This document shows positions 12,811 to 23,450 of a stretch of DNA of 52,022 nt, piece by piece. How positions within the stretch are numbered: the stretch's first letter is position 1; the number at the start of each line of letters is the position of its first letter. The notes beneath the pieces were generated by a model. That model saw only the letters and a list, made by a program, of their open reading frames with translations. It had not been told where the DNA came from and searched no databases. The position numbers and the translations under genes are program-made. Source of the stretch: Paramacrobiotus richtersi (taxonomy: Eukaryota; Tardigrada; Eutardigrada; Parachela; Macrobiotidae); contig JAQGAU010000037.1 in assembly GCA_034698045.1 (NCBI GenBank), forward strand, positions 1 to 52,022. The letters run 5' to 3'.

Positions 12811-13720
12811 AAATTTCAAGAAGTAACTGGCGCGGCTATATCTGTGCGGAAAAAAGCCACTTTATAGTTTATACCAAAAAAATATTGTAAAAAATATTAT
12901 GTATTTGCAACTAAATGCCGGAGCAATTACCGCGACGAATTTACTAACACTGCGTCGATGGTTCCACATACTCATGAAAACCACACGAGCGCGTCTGTAA
13001 GCGCGCAGTAGAGGTCGCGGATTATTCTGATGCTTAAACGGACAGCTTTCCCACTGAATATGATGGTGTGCATTCCTTTCTCCTATGGAACAATGCTGTT
13101 TTTTTAGAACAATGAGCTTGCTCAGATGCTCGCCGAAATGGAAGTCCGTGAAGTCTCCCTTTGGCGACTGCATGGACGTCCGTGACAATTCTAGTGACGT
13201 GACAATATTTAAACACAAGACGCAAGGTTGATGTGATCCCTTTAATATCTGCATATAACGATAATGGGCATCGATCAATAAAGTATTATCGTCCTAATGC
13301 AGTCAGTACAGCTAGAACAGCAGAGTTTAGCCCCGATCCTACGGAACCCGGGCGGGAAGACGCTGACCGTGTTCATTGACGATGTCAGCATACTGTTGTC
13401 AACGAATGGGGAGATCAAGTGCGCAACTAGACGATCTACGACTTTCTATCCTTATTTCTATGGAACCTGTTTTTCCACTGCATTCGAAATCAGAGAAAAT
13501 GCAACATCTGCTCATCCGTCTGCCAAAGAAAGCGTTCCATGTTAATGAAGACCGAATATGTAAACACCTTGGTAAAAACGGAAGGCTATGATAATTGGTT
13601 TTTACAAAAAAAATCCATCGGGTAATGAGATCTTTCAGATATCCGAATCTTAAAGTTGGATATCATGCGATGTACCGCGTCAAAAACCTTGAGAGCGAAG
13701 CGCTAGAGGGTCATTTTTAT
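12811..13720 (+). repeat. Dispersed repeat family R2, copy A
   Basis: It matches 27,366-28,100 in order and orientation. Anchors are 'aatttcaagaagtaa', 'gcagtcag', 'agctagaacagc', 'atgcaacatctg', 'cgtctgccaaagaaa' and 'gttggatatcatgcgatgtacc', ending at 'gctagagggtc..ttttat'. This copy keeps about 170 bp (13,320-13,490) that copy B lacks, and that block encodes a reverse-transcriptase palm motif (see 13,297-13,590). R2 is therefore a decayed Ty3/gypsy-related element. Confidence 0.75.
13297..13590 (+). pseudogene. RT palm fragment (FIDD motif) inside R2
   Basis: The frame from 13,297 reads 'GKTLTVFIDDVSILLS' at residues 20-35, matching the Ty3/gypsy RT palm block (x-V-(Y/F)-(I/L)-DD-(I/V)-x-(I/V)-x-S). 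A second, overlapping frame from 13,376 gives 'LPKKAFHVNEDRIC' and 'KHLG', which resembles the following AGL-x-(V/L)-N-x-x-KC-x-F...LGH block. In copy B the equivalent reading is 'LPKKTFSVNQDKICKNFG', closer to consensus. The catalytic Asp pair is present, but the frame is broken and the upstream fingers are unrecognisable. Confidence 0.65.
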
Positions 13721-13741
13721 CCCTAGGAGCCATAGCAAGCT

Positions 13742-13966
13742 TTGGAATGGACGAAAATTATTGCAAACGTTGACGTTCTGGAAGCACGTGGGTACAAAGC
13801 TATTGTACACTACATTGGTTGGATCGAGAAGTTCGACGAGTGGATAATGAAGAAAAAAGTGGTAACATTGGTTGACAAATGGGGAACTTTCAGCTGGCTG
13901 TTGTTTCCGATCAAAAGAGATCGGGTTCTGAATTTATCAGCTATCCAACCACACTGCTGGAGGTGA
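13742..13966 (+). pseudogene. Chromo-barrel (Tudor-knot)-like fragment
   Basis: The 74-codon frame contains 'GYKAIVHYIGWIEKFDEWI' at residues 18-36. This resembles the chromo-barrel signature of the MRG15/MSL3/MYST-acetyltransferase group, in which a (Y/F)-x-VHY-x-GW-x-x-x-x-DEWV block forms the barrel and its aromatic cage. The residues before it ('VDVLEAR') fit the preceding strand. The domain starts right after the R2 repeat, and no Met in good context or downstream MRG or MYST domain is visible. It may be an exon of a host gene, a captured fragment or a pseudogene. The call rests on one motif. Confidence 0.45.
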
Positions 13967-15339
13967 ACGAAACCGATTTCTACGAGCCTACTTAATTTAG
14001 AAACCATTCCTATACCAGCATGACGATTCATACCATTTTGTGTGGATTGCGTAGAGAATCTTTAAGGTCTATAACGTTAAACATTACCATAGGCGCTGTA
14101 ACTAATTTTTACAGCGATTATCGTGTCTCCTAAACCTTACTAGTTACCTCTGAAAAAAAATATATGATAAATGCAGTGCGCGAGTCTTCGGAATACAGTG
14201 TCACGAGCTACGACAAAAAATAAAGCAGAGGTAGCGCAGTTTTTACTAAAAGGCGTGTTCTTCAAATGCAGATATCGGCATCCACGAAACGATCGATATT
14301 ATAGTGAGAACCACAAGCGTAAAATAGCAAGCCGCATGGCTGTGTCTATACCAGAACATATGTCCCAAGAACCACGCATTTACCACCGCTAGTGGGTCGA
14401 GGACCCCCAGAATGTTGGAAACCCGCCAATGGACGGCCAACTGTGCATCCGTAGTATCCCTGTTCATGATACAATTTTAGTGCACCCTAGCATGGTTAGG
14501 ATTCTTAAAGGCACTGGAAAACCATATCTAATCAACTGAACTATGGGACAACCTCGATCCTGTGATAAATAAGGAAGCCACAAGCGGCACTTTGTGCTCC
14601 ACCTGGTGTTGCGGCATTCTTGATCAAAGGCCAGACGATCCATTCCAAATTATATATACAGTATAGTGTTATTGCGCCTCGAAGTTCGATTTCTTATCGA
14701 TCGGCAAAATGGTGGTATCGGCACTCTGCCCACTACCGCAAAGCAAGCAGATCACTGTAAACGGTGAACATCTTTAAACCCATGGTGATCCTGTTTGCCG
14801 GGTCATGCTTTGCTTTGTTAGTACATAATACTCAAGAACTATGTCGCTTTAGTTGTTGCTAAATTCGTCTTCCTCTCGCTTACTAGTACCACGCTATTTT
14901 AACTGTCTAGCGCCTTATTAACCAGCATGCTTCAAACTGAGTGAGCGATGTGAGTCGAGGTACTTCCTTACCAACAGTAGGATGTGCCCAACCACGTACG
15001 TGATAGTCCCAGCCCCTGGGAATCTAGTTCACTGATTTCCGCGGTGGCCGATAATGATTATGCGCTACCGTAGTGACGCACGTGAAAATTTTCCGATATA
15101 AACAGACCGGCGTGCGACAACACTTTCCGATTTTGGAGCCGTCGATTATCCGCACTTCTTTGAAACCGGCAATGGTTATTATTACAATGATAACTCGATT
15201 GTGACAGCCTCGATATATCGGTGACACAGAAACCTGGTGAGATGCGCAGTCTCTGTTTTAGCCAGGCGATTTCATGTAGAATCCCGCAGCGAGTCGAAAA
15301 TGTCGGAGCATCAGATCGAAATGCCCGTAGCGTTCATGG
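13967..15339. other. No recognised gene
   Basis: There are short frames in several phases, the longest 14,171-14,392 (+) and 14,246-14,467 (-), which are mutual shadows. No motif was recognised. The downstream RT remnant suggests that part of this is decayed polyprotein sequence. Confidence 0.4.
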
Positions 15340-16070
15340 GTATGGTTAACAAGGTTTTCCGCGGTATTATTTAGAAATATATCGTTGTCTATCCTGACTA
15401 TGCTAGTGTGCATAGTTCGAGCACTACCAATTCGAGTAAGTCTTTCGGCGACTGGATCGAGCTAGACTAAAGCTGAAACCTTCAAAGTGTCCTTTCGGAG
15501 TAACTAAGATGAAGTTTCTGTGACATGTAGTCGAAACCTCTGGATAGAACAAAATCCTAAGAACGTTGATGCAGTTGCACAGCTGCCTTCGCCCCAAACC
15601 AACAAGCTGTTTCGATCATTTCTAGAAATCGTCAGATGCTACCAGCGCTTCATTCCTTCTATAGGGCCAGAGTCTAATCCACCTTGAACTTGCTCAAACA
15701 AACACGGAAGCGGCCTATTTATCCTTTAACAATAATAACCCGCAGCATCAAGACACTCACAACTTCTTGCACACAACTCCATTACACACTGAAAGCGCGG
15801 AACGTTTTCAAGCTGCAGCCTTTGCTTCCGGTTGAAGATGTTCCTAAATAGCCTTGGACGGTCAGGGCTGCACGTCTGTATGAGATCATACAGACGTATA
15901 GCCGGCAAGCTGATCGCACTTGCCACTTTTGTGGAGCAACTCCACACTTCTCTTGCTAGAACGACGTCAAGTTTGCACCAGTTATAATAGAAAGACGTTC
16001 CGTTAGTCTGGACAAGCAAACACGAGAACACCTTCAACATTCTAACCAGGGCTCTGACAAATATCCAGAT
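15340..16070 (+). pseudogene. Ty3/gypsy RT to RNase H remnant
   Basis: Reading across frames, the order of a Ty3/gypsy polyprotein is visible. 'MVNKVFRG' and 'VVYPDYASVHS' stand at the palm, where the catalytic YxDD has become YPDY. Then come 'RLKLKPSKCPFGVTKMKFL' (about 15,450-15,520), a stop, 'HVVETSG', and in the next frame 'NPKNVDAVAQLPSPQTNKLF' followed by 'RSFLEIVRCYQRFIPSI' (15,550-15,665). At 15,985-16,065 'VPLVWTSKHENTFNIL' matches the F-x-W-x-x-x-x-x-x-AF-x-x-L start of the RNase H region. Several stops and frame changes show it is long dead. Confidence 0.85.
15872..15897. repeat. 12-bp perfect hairpin
   Basis: ACGTCTGTATGA, a 2-nt spacer and TCATACAGACGT form a 26-bp near-perfect palindrome between the RT connection and RNase H parts of the gypsy remnant. 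It may be a small insertion footprint. Confidence 0.8.
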
Positions 16071-17465
16071 CCAGTTCACACATTACGTACATTCGCTGCC
16101 AGATTATACCGTAAACTGTCCTTACAACGTCGTTAATGCCAAATTAACTGTCGTTAATTCCAACATAAATCGTGTTTATTTTGAATGCTGTGCTCAGCAA
16201 TCATCTGCACTCTTGGCTCTGTACCGTTGGTGCTGATGTCCCATTAGAGAGGGAATGTACGGCTTCGTCCAAAACGGAAGCACGTGCTGCAGCACTGTAT
16301 TACGTATTCGCGCCAATTAATTCCTATAATTCACATACTGGCAAACTCGACTCCAAAATCAAGGCTTTGTGTTATAATACCAAAATTTCCGCCATCGCCA
16401 CAAAGTTCCAGAATCATGCACAAGCTCAGTTCCCAAGTTATCTCCAGATGCTTGGCAGAAAGAAGCAATTGCGAACTTTATTTGCTTCCCAGGACTGATA
16501 GTAGCCGATTTAAAATGTATCGTATACTCGTAACCAACACTGAAGTAACTCTCATAATTCTGGAGATTCTTTTCATTTGGCACCAGTAGCATAATCCCAG
16601 AACTGTCTATGTAAATCGTTGCAAACCGATCCCACGAGCCCTTCATATCGAATACTCGTTTTATCGACAGCAATACAACGAAGTCTAAATCTGCACAAAA
16701 TCACCGAAACGTTATTCTAGTAAGATTTCTCATGAAAAGTCAATCGGTTTATTGTTTTTTTCCCGAACAAAATCAGGAATCTTCACCATTCTGCTTGAAT
16801 GTCTTTGTCAATGGTTTCGCTTTTGCTTTTGTTTTGTAATACTATCACAGGACATTTTATCGGTCAGAATGTCATTAATGCTTCTTTCATATCTAGAGTT
16901 TTAAGCCTGGCTATTTCTGTCGTTGCTCATTTAGAGAAAGCAAACCATGTAATAATAATCTAACTGCCCGAATGACTGACTGTTTGGAGGCCTGGAAAGA
17001 GTATCCTACAAGCCACCCTGTAGAATTCTACTTCCAAAATCTGAAATAATTACACCCTTTAACAGTGTAGAAGTTTGAGATTTGTGGCTTGTTCTGTCAT
17101 AGCACAAACATATTGGAAGCTGGCGTCGTTTCGTCATCACTTGTTTTTTATCTTTAGACCGTACACTTTGTGCTTCCACTGTAGTGGGTTTGTCGGCACC
17201 ATCAAACAATTCTTACAGCATCTGGTAGCTTTATACGCACTGCGTCTGCATGGTATTGGCTTACTGCAATATCTGAAAGCTAAATAACATTTTCGTATCT
17301 TTGGTCTGCGTAATCCCACAACAAAAATTATTATAAATTGCCAGTACGGCCGTTGAGTAATTCACTTTTGACTTGCAGATTTTGTAAAAGAGTCACCCTA
17401 TTTCCAGGCAGCACATGTAAGCTGGCGTGCAATCCTACAGTATTTTTGTCATCTTTATCAGGACT
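16071..17465. other. No recognised gene
   Basis: The minus frame 16,359-16,673 (104 codons) and two plus frames over the same bases are the longest open stretches, and I recognise none of them. The position after the RT/RNase H remnant makes decayed pol sequence plausible for the first few hundred bases. Confidence 0.4.
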
Positions 17466-17653
17466 CCGTTATAACTGCTCGCCGAGCAGGTAGAGTGGTC
17501 GTAAACGCTAGCCGAGCCGTTATAACTGCCCGCCGAGCAGTTATAATAATAAATGCTGGTCGAGTGGTCATAAACGCTCGCCGAGCCGTTATAACTGCTC
17601 GCCGAGCAGGTATATAATAAATGCTGGTCGAGTGGTCGTAAACGCTAGCCGAG
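17466..17653. repeat. Three-unit minisatellite with palindromic cores
   Basis: Units begin with 'ccgttataactgc' at 17,466, 17,517 and 17,586 and end with 'gccgag'. Unit lengths are 51, 69 and 68 bp; the first lacks a 17-bp piece 'tataataaatgctggtc'. Each unit carries the palindromic core GCTCGCCGAGC or a variant and the motif 'gagtggtc(g/a)taaacgct'. Units 2 and 3 differ at few positions, so the expansion is fairly recent compared with the surroundings. Confidence 0.9.
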
Positions 17654-17819
17654 CCGCGTGTTTTTTAATTTTACGAAGCTGTCAATTCCACCGCCTAACG
17701 ACAACGAATTCCACCTCTGAATAGTCCGAGTGAATGCGTACACTGTACAGTAGTGTTCAACCACCACAGTATTGCTGTCCCTCTAATTCGCTCCTTGTGC
17801 TGGGCCCTTCATCCACGTG

Positions 17820-18024
17820 CGATCGAGCTGCACGCTAACGGTACATCAGATGCATTGATGGCATCTGCCAAGTACCTTTAGCCCAAAACGGCCACGTGAT
17901 CTCCTCCTCTGGCATGACCCATTTGGCCACATTCTCGGCAGTTTTTTCCTCCGGATGGGCTCCGAACCATCGAATGGCGTTAATCTTTTGCAGATCCGTC
18001 CAGGTCTTCCACGTTCCACTAGGG
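17820..18024 (-). repeat. Repeat family R3, copy 2 (decayed coding repeat)
   Basis: This is the better preserved copy of the family seen at 1488-1678. The minus frame 18,083-17,835 is open across the whole copy and includes 'TWTDLQKINAIRWFGAHPEE', then 'AENVAKWVMPEEEITWPFWA' and 'MPSMHL'. The amino-acid pattern is conserved in the other copy despite frame breaks there, which argues that this frame was once translated. It lacks any catalytic motif I recognise; a gag-like or DNA-binding part of a transposon protein is possible. Confidence 0.5.
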
Positions 18025-18839
18025 TGGTTTCGTTTTTTTTCTCTACAATGAGCCAATGAAACCTGTGCACGGAAGGCAATCATGATATTTCTAACTATTT
18101 GCCGGCAGAGTGTCCTTGCTTAAAAGATGCACTAGCCAAGCTATTCCCAACTGCAGATATCACACCAAGTTGCAAGCGAAGCTAGCGCTAAACCTGGGAC
18201 CATTTCCGGGAAGGTTTTGCGAACTAATCGATGTCGTCCCGGCGGTAATTGGAAAAATCTGACATCGTCGAATTCCGAGGCAAACAAGATCGCAGAGGTA
18301 CAGAAGAGGAAAGATTCCCAACACGTCGGTTGACGACTGGAAGTTGGACATTCTGGGTATTGGTTTGCGTTATGTGTCGTTGGCATTTGTTTTTAACATT
18401 AATTCAACAATTACTGTTGTTTCCAGCAAAGGCCGCCGGTTTCACAGGGGATTATCATGTATCATTTCTCCAGGCCTCTGTGGGGATCGACTGGTTCTGA
18501 TTCCTATTAGCACGTCTCAATGCAAGCATACGCTACCCAACGATTGCTATTACCGAATAATTCTTGCTTGTGATTACGTTGCGTGTAATGGTGACCTGTA
18601 AAACGGCTTTGCAATACACCCGAAAAGTCGAAGTCCAACTAATCGCCTGGAGTTTCTCCTTAACCATCATAATTTCCAGAGAATAATCAACGTTATTGGA
18701 ATAACAACTTTCCCAGTTGAAAACGATGAATTCAGTGCCTTTGAAAACTAAACTATTCCCAGGTAACAGACCTTAAGAATGCATTAGTCAAACTGCGATA
18801 CCCTGTCAATACCTGACCTCCACAATGCCTATGATGACA
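18025..18839. other. No recognised gene
   Basis: Short overlapping frames only (for example 18,249-18,500 and 18,344-18,601, both plus). The last part lies just upstream of an integrase remnant in the same orientation and may be its decayed RNase H to integrase linker. Confidence 0.4.
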
Positions 18840-19190
18840 AAGGTAATTTTGGTATCGAAAAGATGCAACTCAATCTCCAGGATCGGTACTATTGGCCTTC
18901 GATGTTAGACTCGATCAAAAACTGCGTATCCAGTTGTATTCCTTGTAACACCAAGAAACGCCCATTAGGAAAGCCAGCCGGATAACTTCAACCGTTCGCC
19001 GCCGATTATGCTTTCCACATTATCGGAATTGATTTTCAAGGTCCCTTTACCACTTCCGCCAAGGGTAACCAAATATCTCCTAGTGGCAGTTGACAGGGTG
19101 ACCAGATGGATCAAAATTTGGATGGATGACAACATTTTTGTTATGATTCTATGGTATGATTCGAATTTCGTGTGTAGACATCTGTGTGTG
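18840..19190 (+). pseudogene. Ty3/gypsy integrase fragment
   Basis: Read in one frame from about 18,842: 'GNFGIEKMQLNLQDRYYWPS' (compare GH-x-G-x-x-(K/R)T-x-x-x-(L/I)-x-x-x-(Y/F)-x-WP of the zinc-binding domain), then 'NCVSSCIPCNTKKRP' (the C-x2-C zinc half-site), then 'KPAG', a stop, 'LQPFAADYAFHIIGIDFQGP' with the first catalytic Asp of the DDE core, and 'FTTSAKGN'. After a frame change 'YLLVAVDRVTRWIK' continues the core. The His of the GHFG motif is Asn here. The rest of the DDE triad was not found, so it is inactive. Confidence 0.88.
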
Positions 19191-20392
19191 ATCATATGAC
19201 CGCACATCCGCAGGAAATCCTTGAACACCCGATGCTGTCCTGTTATTTTTAACGTGTAGGTTAGTTGTCGCCATTTACAGCTGTGCCTTTTAAAAGCCCT
19301 GTGCCTAAACAAAAAATTTGCCGTTTACTGAATTATGACGTCAGCAACCGCATCTTCAGACCGCCAAACGAAGTATTACTAAATTAACAAAGACTTGGGT
19401 TCGGCGGACCATCATTTGCTGGACATCAGTCAGAATGGTAACGGGAATCTACCCTGCCTCCAGGCGTTTAATCATCGCTTCCGTCAAATTCTTCCACACA
19501 CTCAACAAAAATAAACTGTTTAGGACCCGAACGCATAAAGGAGTCCACTACTATAAGGACAAGCAACGTAGACGTGAGGGTTCCCCACCTCCTTTGTCCG
19601 AACCGACTGCCGGCCCACCTGTTGTCCTATCTCCTGGTTAACGATGATGCGGAACTACATGCACTCGCAGAACTCTTTGTTGGGTTCGCAGGACCTCGAT
19701 AAGATCTTCGATTACTCGACTTGTAAACATGTTGTGTACAGTACCGCAACAGGACAGGATTGAGTAATCCCAAGCTTTGCGCTTGAATGTGACTATTTCC
19801 ATCGCTTAAACCAGGAAGGGTTACTACCGAAAAGCCTTCCTTCATTACTTCGGCGTTTATCATAGCGAGACAGTTTCCAGCTTAGATCTGCCTTTGCACG
19901 ATATCCACTGGGCGCCACTGCGACAGGCTTTTGATTTACAAGCCCACGCTGCCCATTTGCCGATATTTCATCACTTAATTTCGAAATCATCGATAAATCA
20001 TAACAGCCAAGACGATGATAAACCGAATGGCTATAGTGAAGAACGTGAGTGGGAACTGGAGGATTTGCGTATTCACGAGGAGATGACCGAAGAACAAAAG
20101 ACTGGCACAGCTTGTCAGCAAAAAATCGGTCACCTTTGTGTACACTGTTAGGTCTACTGCAGACTGCGCAAAAGCCCGGGTACTTCATCAGCAGTGGATC
20201 TAAGGCGGCTCATCAATTATTAATATAAATTCCTACGTCGGCGTCGCGTCACATTATAGTACTCAACTCCGGGCTAACAAAAATCTCTTCGCATGCTTAA
20301 TAGTCGAAGAAGGAATTTTGGAAGGCTTTAAAGAGCGCTTCCACCAGCTGTTATACCAAACATTGCGCCCGTCCGTTAGGGACGAAGGTTGG
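19191..20392. other. No recognised gene
   Basis: It follows the integrase remnant and may hold its decayed 3' part, but no second Asp or catalytic Glu block was found. The minus frame 19,793-20,188 (131 codons) and the plus frame 19,894-20,151 (85 codons, acidic 'EEREWELEDLRIHEEMTEEQ') overlap; neither is recognised. Confidence 0.4.
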
Positions 20393-20533
20393 GTCTCGCA
20401 TTCGAAGCGAATCTGGATTCGATACGCGGGCGTGGCCTATCGAAGATATGGTTCGCGAAGCCACCTCATGAGGTGGCTCCGCGAACCGTATCCTCGTTTG
20501 GCCACGCCCGCGTACCCTATCTGAATTCGAGAC
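20393..20533. repeat. Large near-perfect palindrome (arms 76 and 65 nt)
   Basis: The sequence folds back on itself about a loop-less centre at 20,468/20,469 (CCACCTCA|TGAGGTGG). Matched blocks going outwards are AGCCACCTCA, GGTTCGCG, ACGCGGGCGTGGCC and the outer GTCTCG, with few mismatches and one indel of about 11 nt where the left arm carries extra sequence. The open frame 20,318-20,524 running through it is a by-product of the palindrome. Possible origins are a foldback/MITE element or a hairpin-forming transcript. There is no obvious target-site duplication. Confidence 0.92.
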
Positions 20534-21257
20534 GCACCCGAAGTAATCGATAGAAAAGCAACTGTGTATTGAAAATGGACTTATATCCCAGCAAAACTAT
20601 TTCGGCGCCGCATCACTGTTTTTGTAGCGACAAAGCCTCACAAATCCAACATTGCGGCCGCAACGTTCATTTGGTCGTATCTTCGGACGCCGAGAGAGAG
20701 AGAGGGTGTACTGGAGGCGTACTGGAGGACGGTTCGAAAAACGATGCACATCATGCCGAACTGCTCATTACTAACAAAACAATAGCGCCAGACTAAATGT
20801 TTTGTAGGATCTCAACAGGTGTAAATGCATGCTGATCTGTTGAAGACGGACTACAGTTCAGTCATCCCGGTTGTATGGCTTTCAGTATCATGTTGTCTCT
20901 GGCATGCATCTGTATGGTAAACCACGCCACTAAGAGTGGGTTCCGGCGTAACTGGTTCTGTCAACTGATCCTGGGGAAGTTCTTCAGATCGATGCGCGGT
21001 CGCATGCCTTCTGGTAGGAGGTGCCTCTCAATATACGTAAAGTTGCGCCCAGTGCCGACGCTAATGCGTAGCTTTCAGCTAGTCTGGCGCGCAAGCTCGT
21101 TTTCTTCAAAACTTTCGAACACGCGACTGGCGAAAATGTCGTTGAAATGGAATAGCCGGTCATTGGGGTGGCTTTTAAAATCCGGATCGGCGTACCTTAT
21201 GCCTACGTAATTTCATTTGCCAGAGAATCCAAAAAAGCAACTAGTCCCCTTTCTGAT
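20534..21257. other. No recognised gene
   Basis: It includes a short GA microsatellite (about 20,692-20,702) and the plus frame 20,875-21,210 (111 codons, basic, no known motif). It ends where repeat R1 copy B begins. The minus strand shows readable peptides but nothing identifiable. Confidence 0.4.
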
Positions 21258-23450
21258 TCTGACAAATTTAAAATGAACATTGTGCGTAGTAACTCCCTGT
21301 CTTCTGTTGTAGTTTTGCCAGCCCTCATTCTAATGCGACATTCTCTAAAACCTACCGTGCTTGGCTCTGTTCCAGCCTTTTTTTGAGGAGCTTTTAAAAC
21401 AACCTCTTGGGTTAAACGAGCGGTACAGTCTCATTGCGTGTTGAACTTTGACGTTACAGGTACGTAATTTTCCGTTACTTGCAGCGGTAAATCCATCACG
21501 GGTCCCAACTTGGCATGATCTCCAACCAAAATGATCAATAATCCACCAGAGGTCAACTTGGACCTGTCTGGTCGCGCCTGGCAACATCATTTCTAAACCC
21601 AGGTAAACAACCTGCAACCTAACATGCCGTACTCATAACAATGAGATACTCTGTGTTACTCCAGCTATCTCGAAACTGCCGCGATTTTTCACTACACAAA
21701 TCGTTTAGTGGTTTGTTGCCACGACGAGGTGGAACCAAAAACCTAGAGTTTATAGTAACCCCTTTATTAAAAAGGCAGCGACTCCTCATGGAGCACACAA
21801 AACTGCTTTGTTGAGTCCGTTACGTCAATCAAATTGGCGGCCAGTCCATGTCATCTATTTTATTACGTGCGATTTGCCGGCACCCACAAACGATGATAGT
21901 AGAAGCAGAAGAGTCATAAACTTATCAATATCAACAACTGACCGGCTGTGCCATTTATGTAGAACCATTCTTAACAGTTCAACTGGATCTTTTATTGCGA
22001 TAACGGTGGAACGCGAACGTATCTGCCGCTGCCTTCTGGTCCAGGCTAGTAGAGTTGTAGTTCACGAAATTGGTACTTGGGCGTGCGGAGTAACTTGCTT
22101 TGCACTCATCTAGAATCCTCTCGGATTCTGAGCTGAAGATATTCTACGTAAACTCGCACCACAGCCATTCGCCGTATCAGTGTCTCTCCTGCCCGGTTGT
22201 AGACCTTTTTTGCGGATCAGTAAGTTGCTTTGGCCCGAAACCTGCTGCAACCATCCAGTGCAGCCCTTCGTTCTCAGAGGTTTCCAGCCTTTCACCGTCG
22301 TCCGTGGATCGAATACTTAAACTGGAGCTACGTTTGGACGTAGCCTCGTAAACGATTCCTTAAAGCGATCGGCTTTCGTTATGAAAAAAACTGTTTGCTT
22401 CCGAGAAGGTTCTTTAAAGAGCAACCTCTATCGACAAAATGCGCGCGAATCTGCATCTACAGTATAAAATTGGCATAATAAGCACTCTTCGTCCGGCTTC
22501 TTGTGGTTAATTGCTGTAGTGGTACTTTACTGCAAAACCTTCAACGTCAAGGCTTCAAACGTGTCGGAAATGGCAGGATTTCGAAAACGCGAAATTATTC
22601 CTGCGTCTACTACTTCGTCACGGTGTCGTTCACTAGCTTTGCGGAGCCGTCTTTTTAGTGATACAAATTTATCCCCACAAAAGGCCGTGAAGTCTCCACA
22701 AGGTTCCAGCCCACTACTTCCGCTACCTCTACTTCTACGGTATCAAAACCGCTACTTCCTGGGCTGACACGTAAAGTTTCTGTATAGGCTTTACAACAAA
22801 GTCCTTCTCTCCTTGCTTGGAACGACTTTCGCGAACATTTCACTGAATGACTCCGATCGTTTCGCTGCCTTGGTCACATACTTGGTAACAAAAGAAAGTA
22901 ATGAACAACTGCTCAATATTGCGGCAATGTCTGTGTAAGCGCGCCAATTACTATCATTTTGTTATAAGCGTTCACAAGCGGGTCGTTTCGGTTTGGTTCC
23001 AAAAAAAATCCCCATTTTCGTCTTCAAACACTTTGAAATTATCCAAACTGAAGTTGAGAACTTAAACCGGCAATATTCTTGCTTGTTCTTTTTGTTGATC
23101 CTTAAGCAATGACGTTCACACTTCGTGTGGCGCTGAACAGTGTTTATCAAGTTATACAGATCCACTTTGTCACCCCGTGGAACGGTATTTGACAAGGATG
23201 CATATCATTCTGTGGTGCTTGGGAAAGACCGGTAGTGCTTGGGGAAAACCTTGTAAGTGTGCACATACCAGGACATCAGGCGAAATAAGACGATCGCCGC
23301 TTGCAAAACGGAGACCGTAGTTTCCTTACCTACGATTAAAGTGACTTAAATCGTGGACGCTGTTTTTGCACAGCATTCAACAGCACTTCACACCTGCTTT
23401 CTCAGTTGTGTGATAAATATACTGTCGAAGAGTTGTTAGCGACGATCCAG
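21258..23450. repeat. Dispersed repeat family R1, copy B (about 2.2 kb)
   Basis: Collinear partner of 9222-11,450; the shared anchors are listed there. The left end is again 'ctgacaaatttaaaatgaac' and the right end lies near the 'gttgttagcgacgatcc' region. Stops interrupt all frames. The two copies are 12 kb apart in direct orientation, with unrelated flanks on both sides, which favours independent insertion of one family over segmental duplication. Confidence 0.75.

Noticed and set aside
20318-20524. 68-codon plus frame
   Set aside because: It lies in the large palindrome; its second half is the complement of its first half, so the protein is an artefact.
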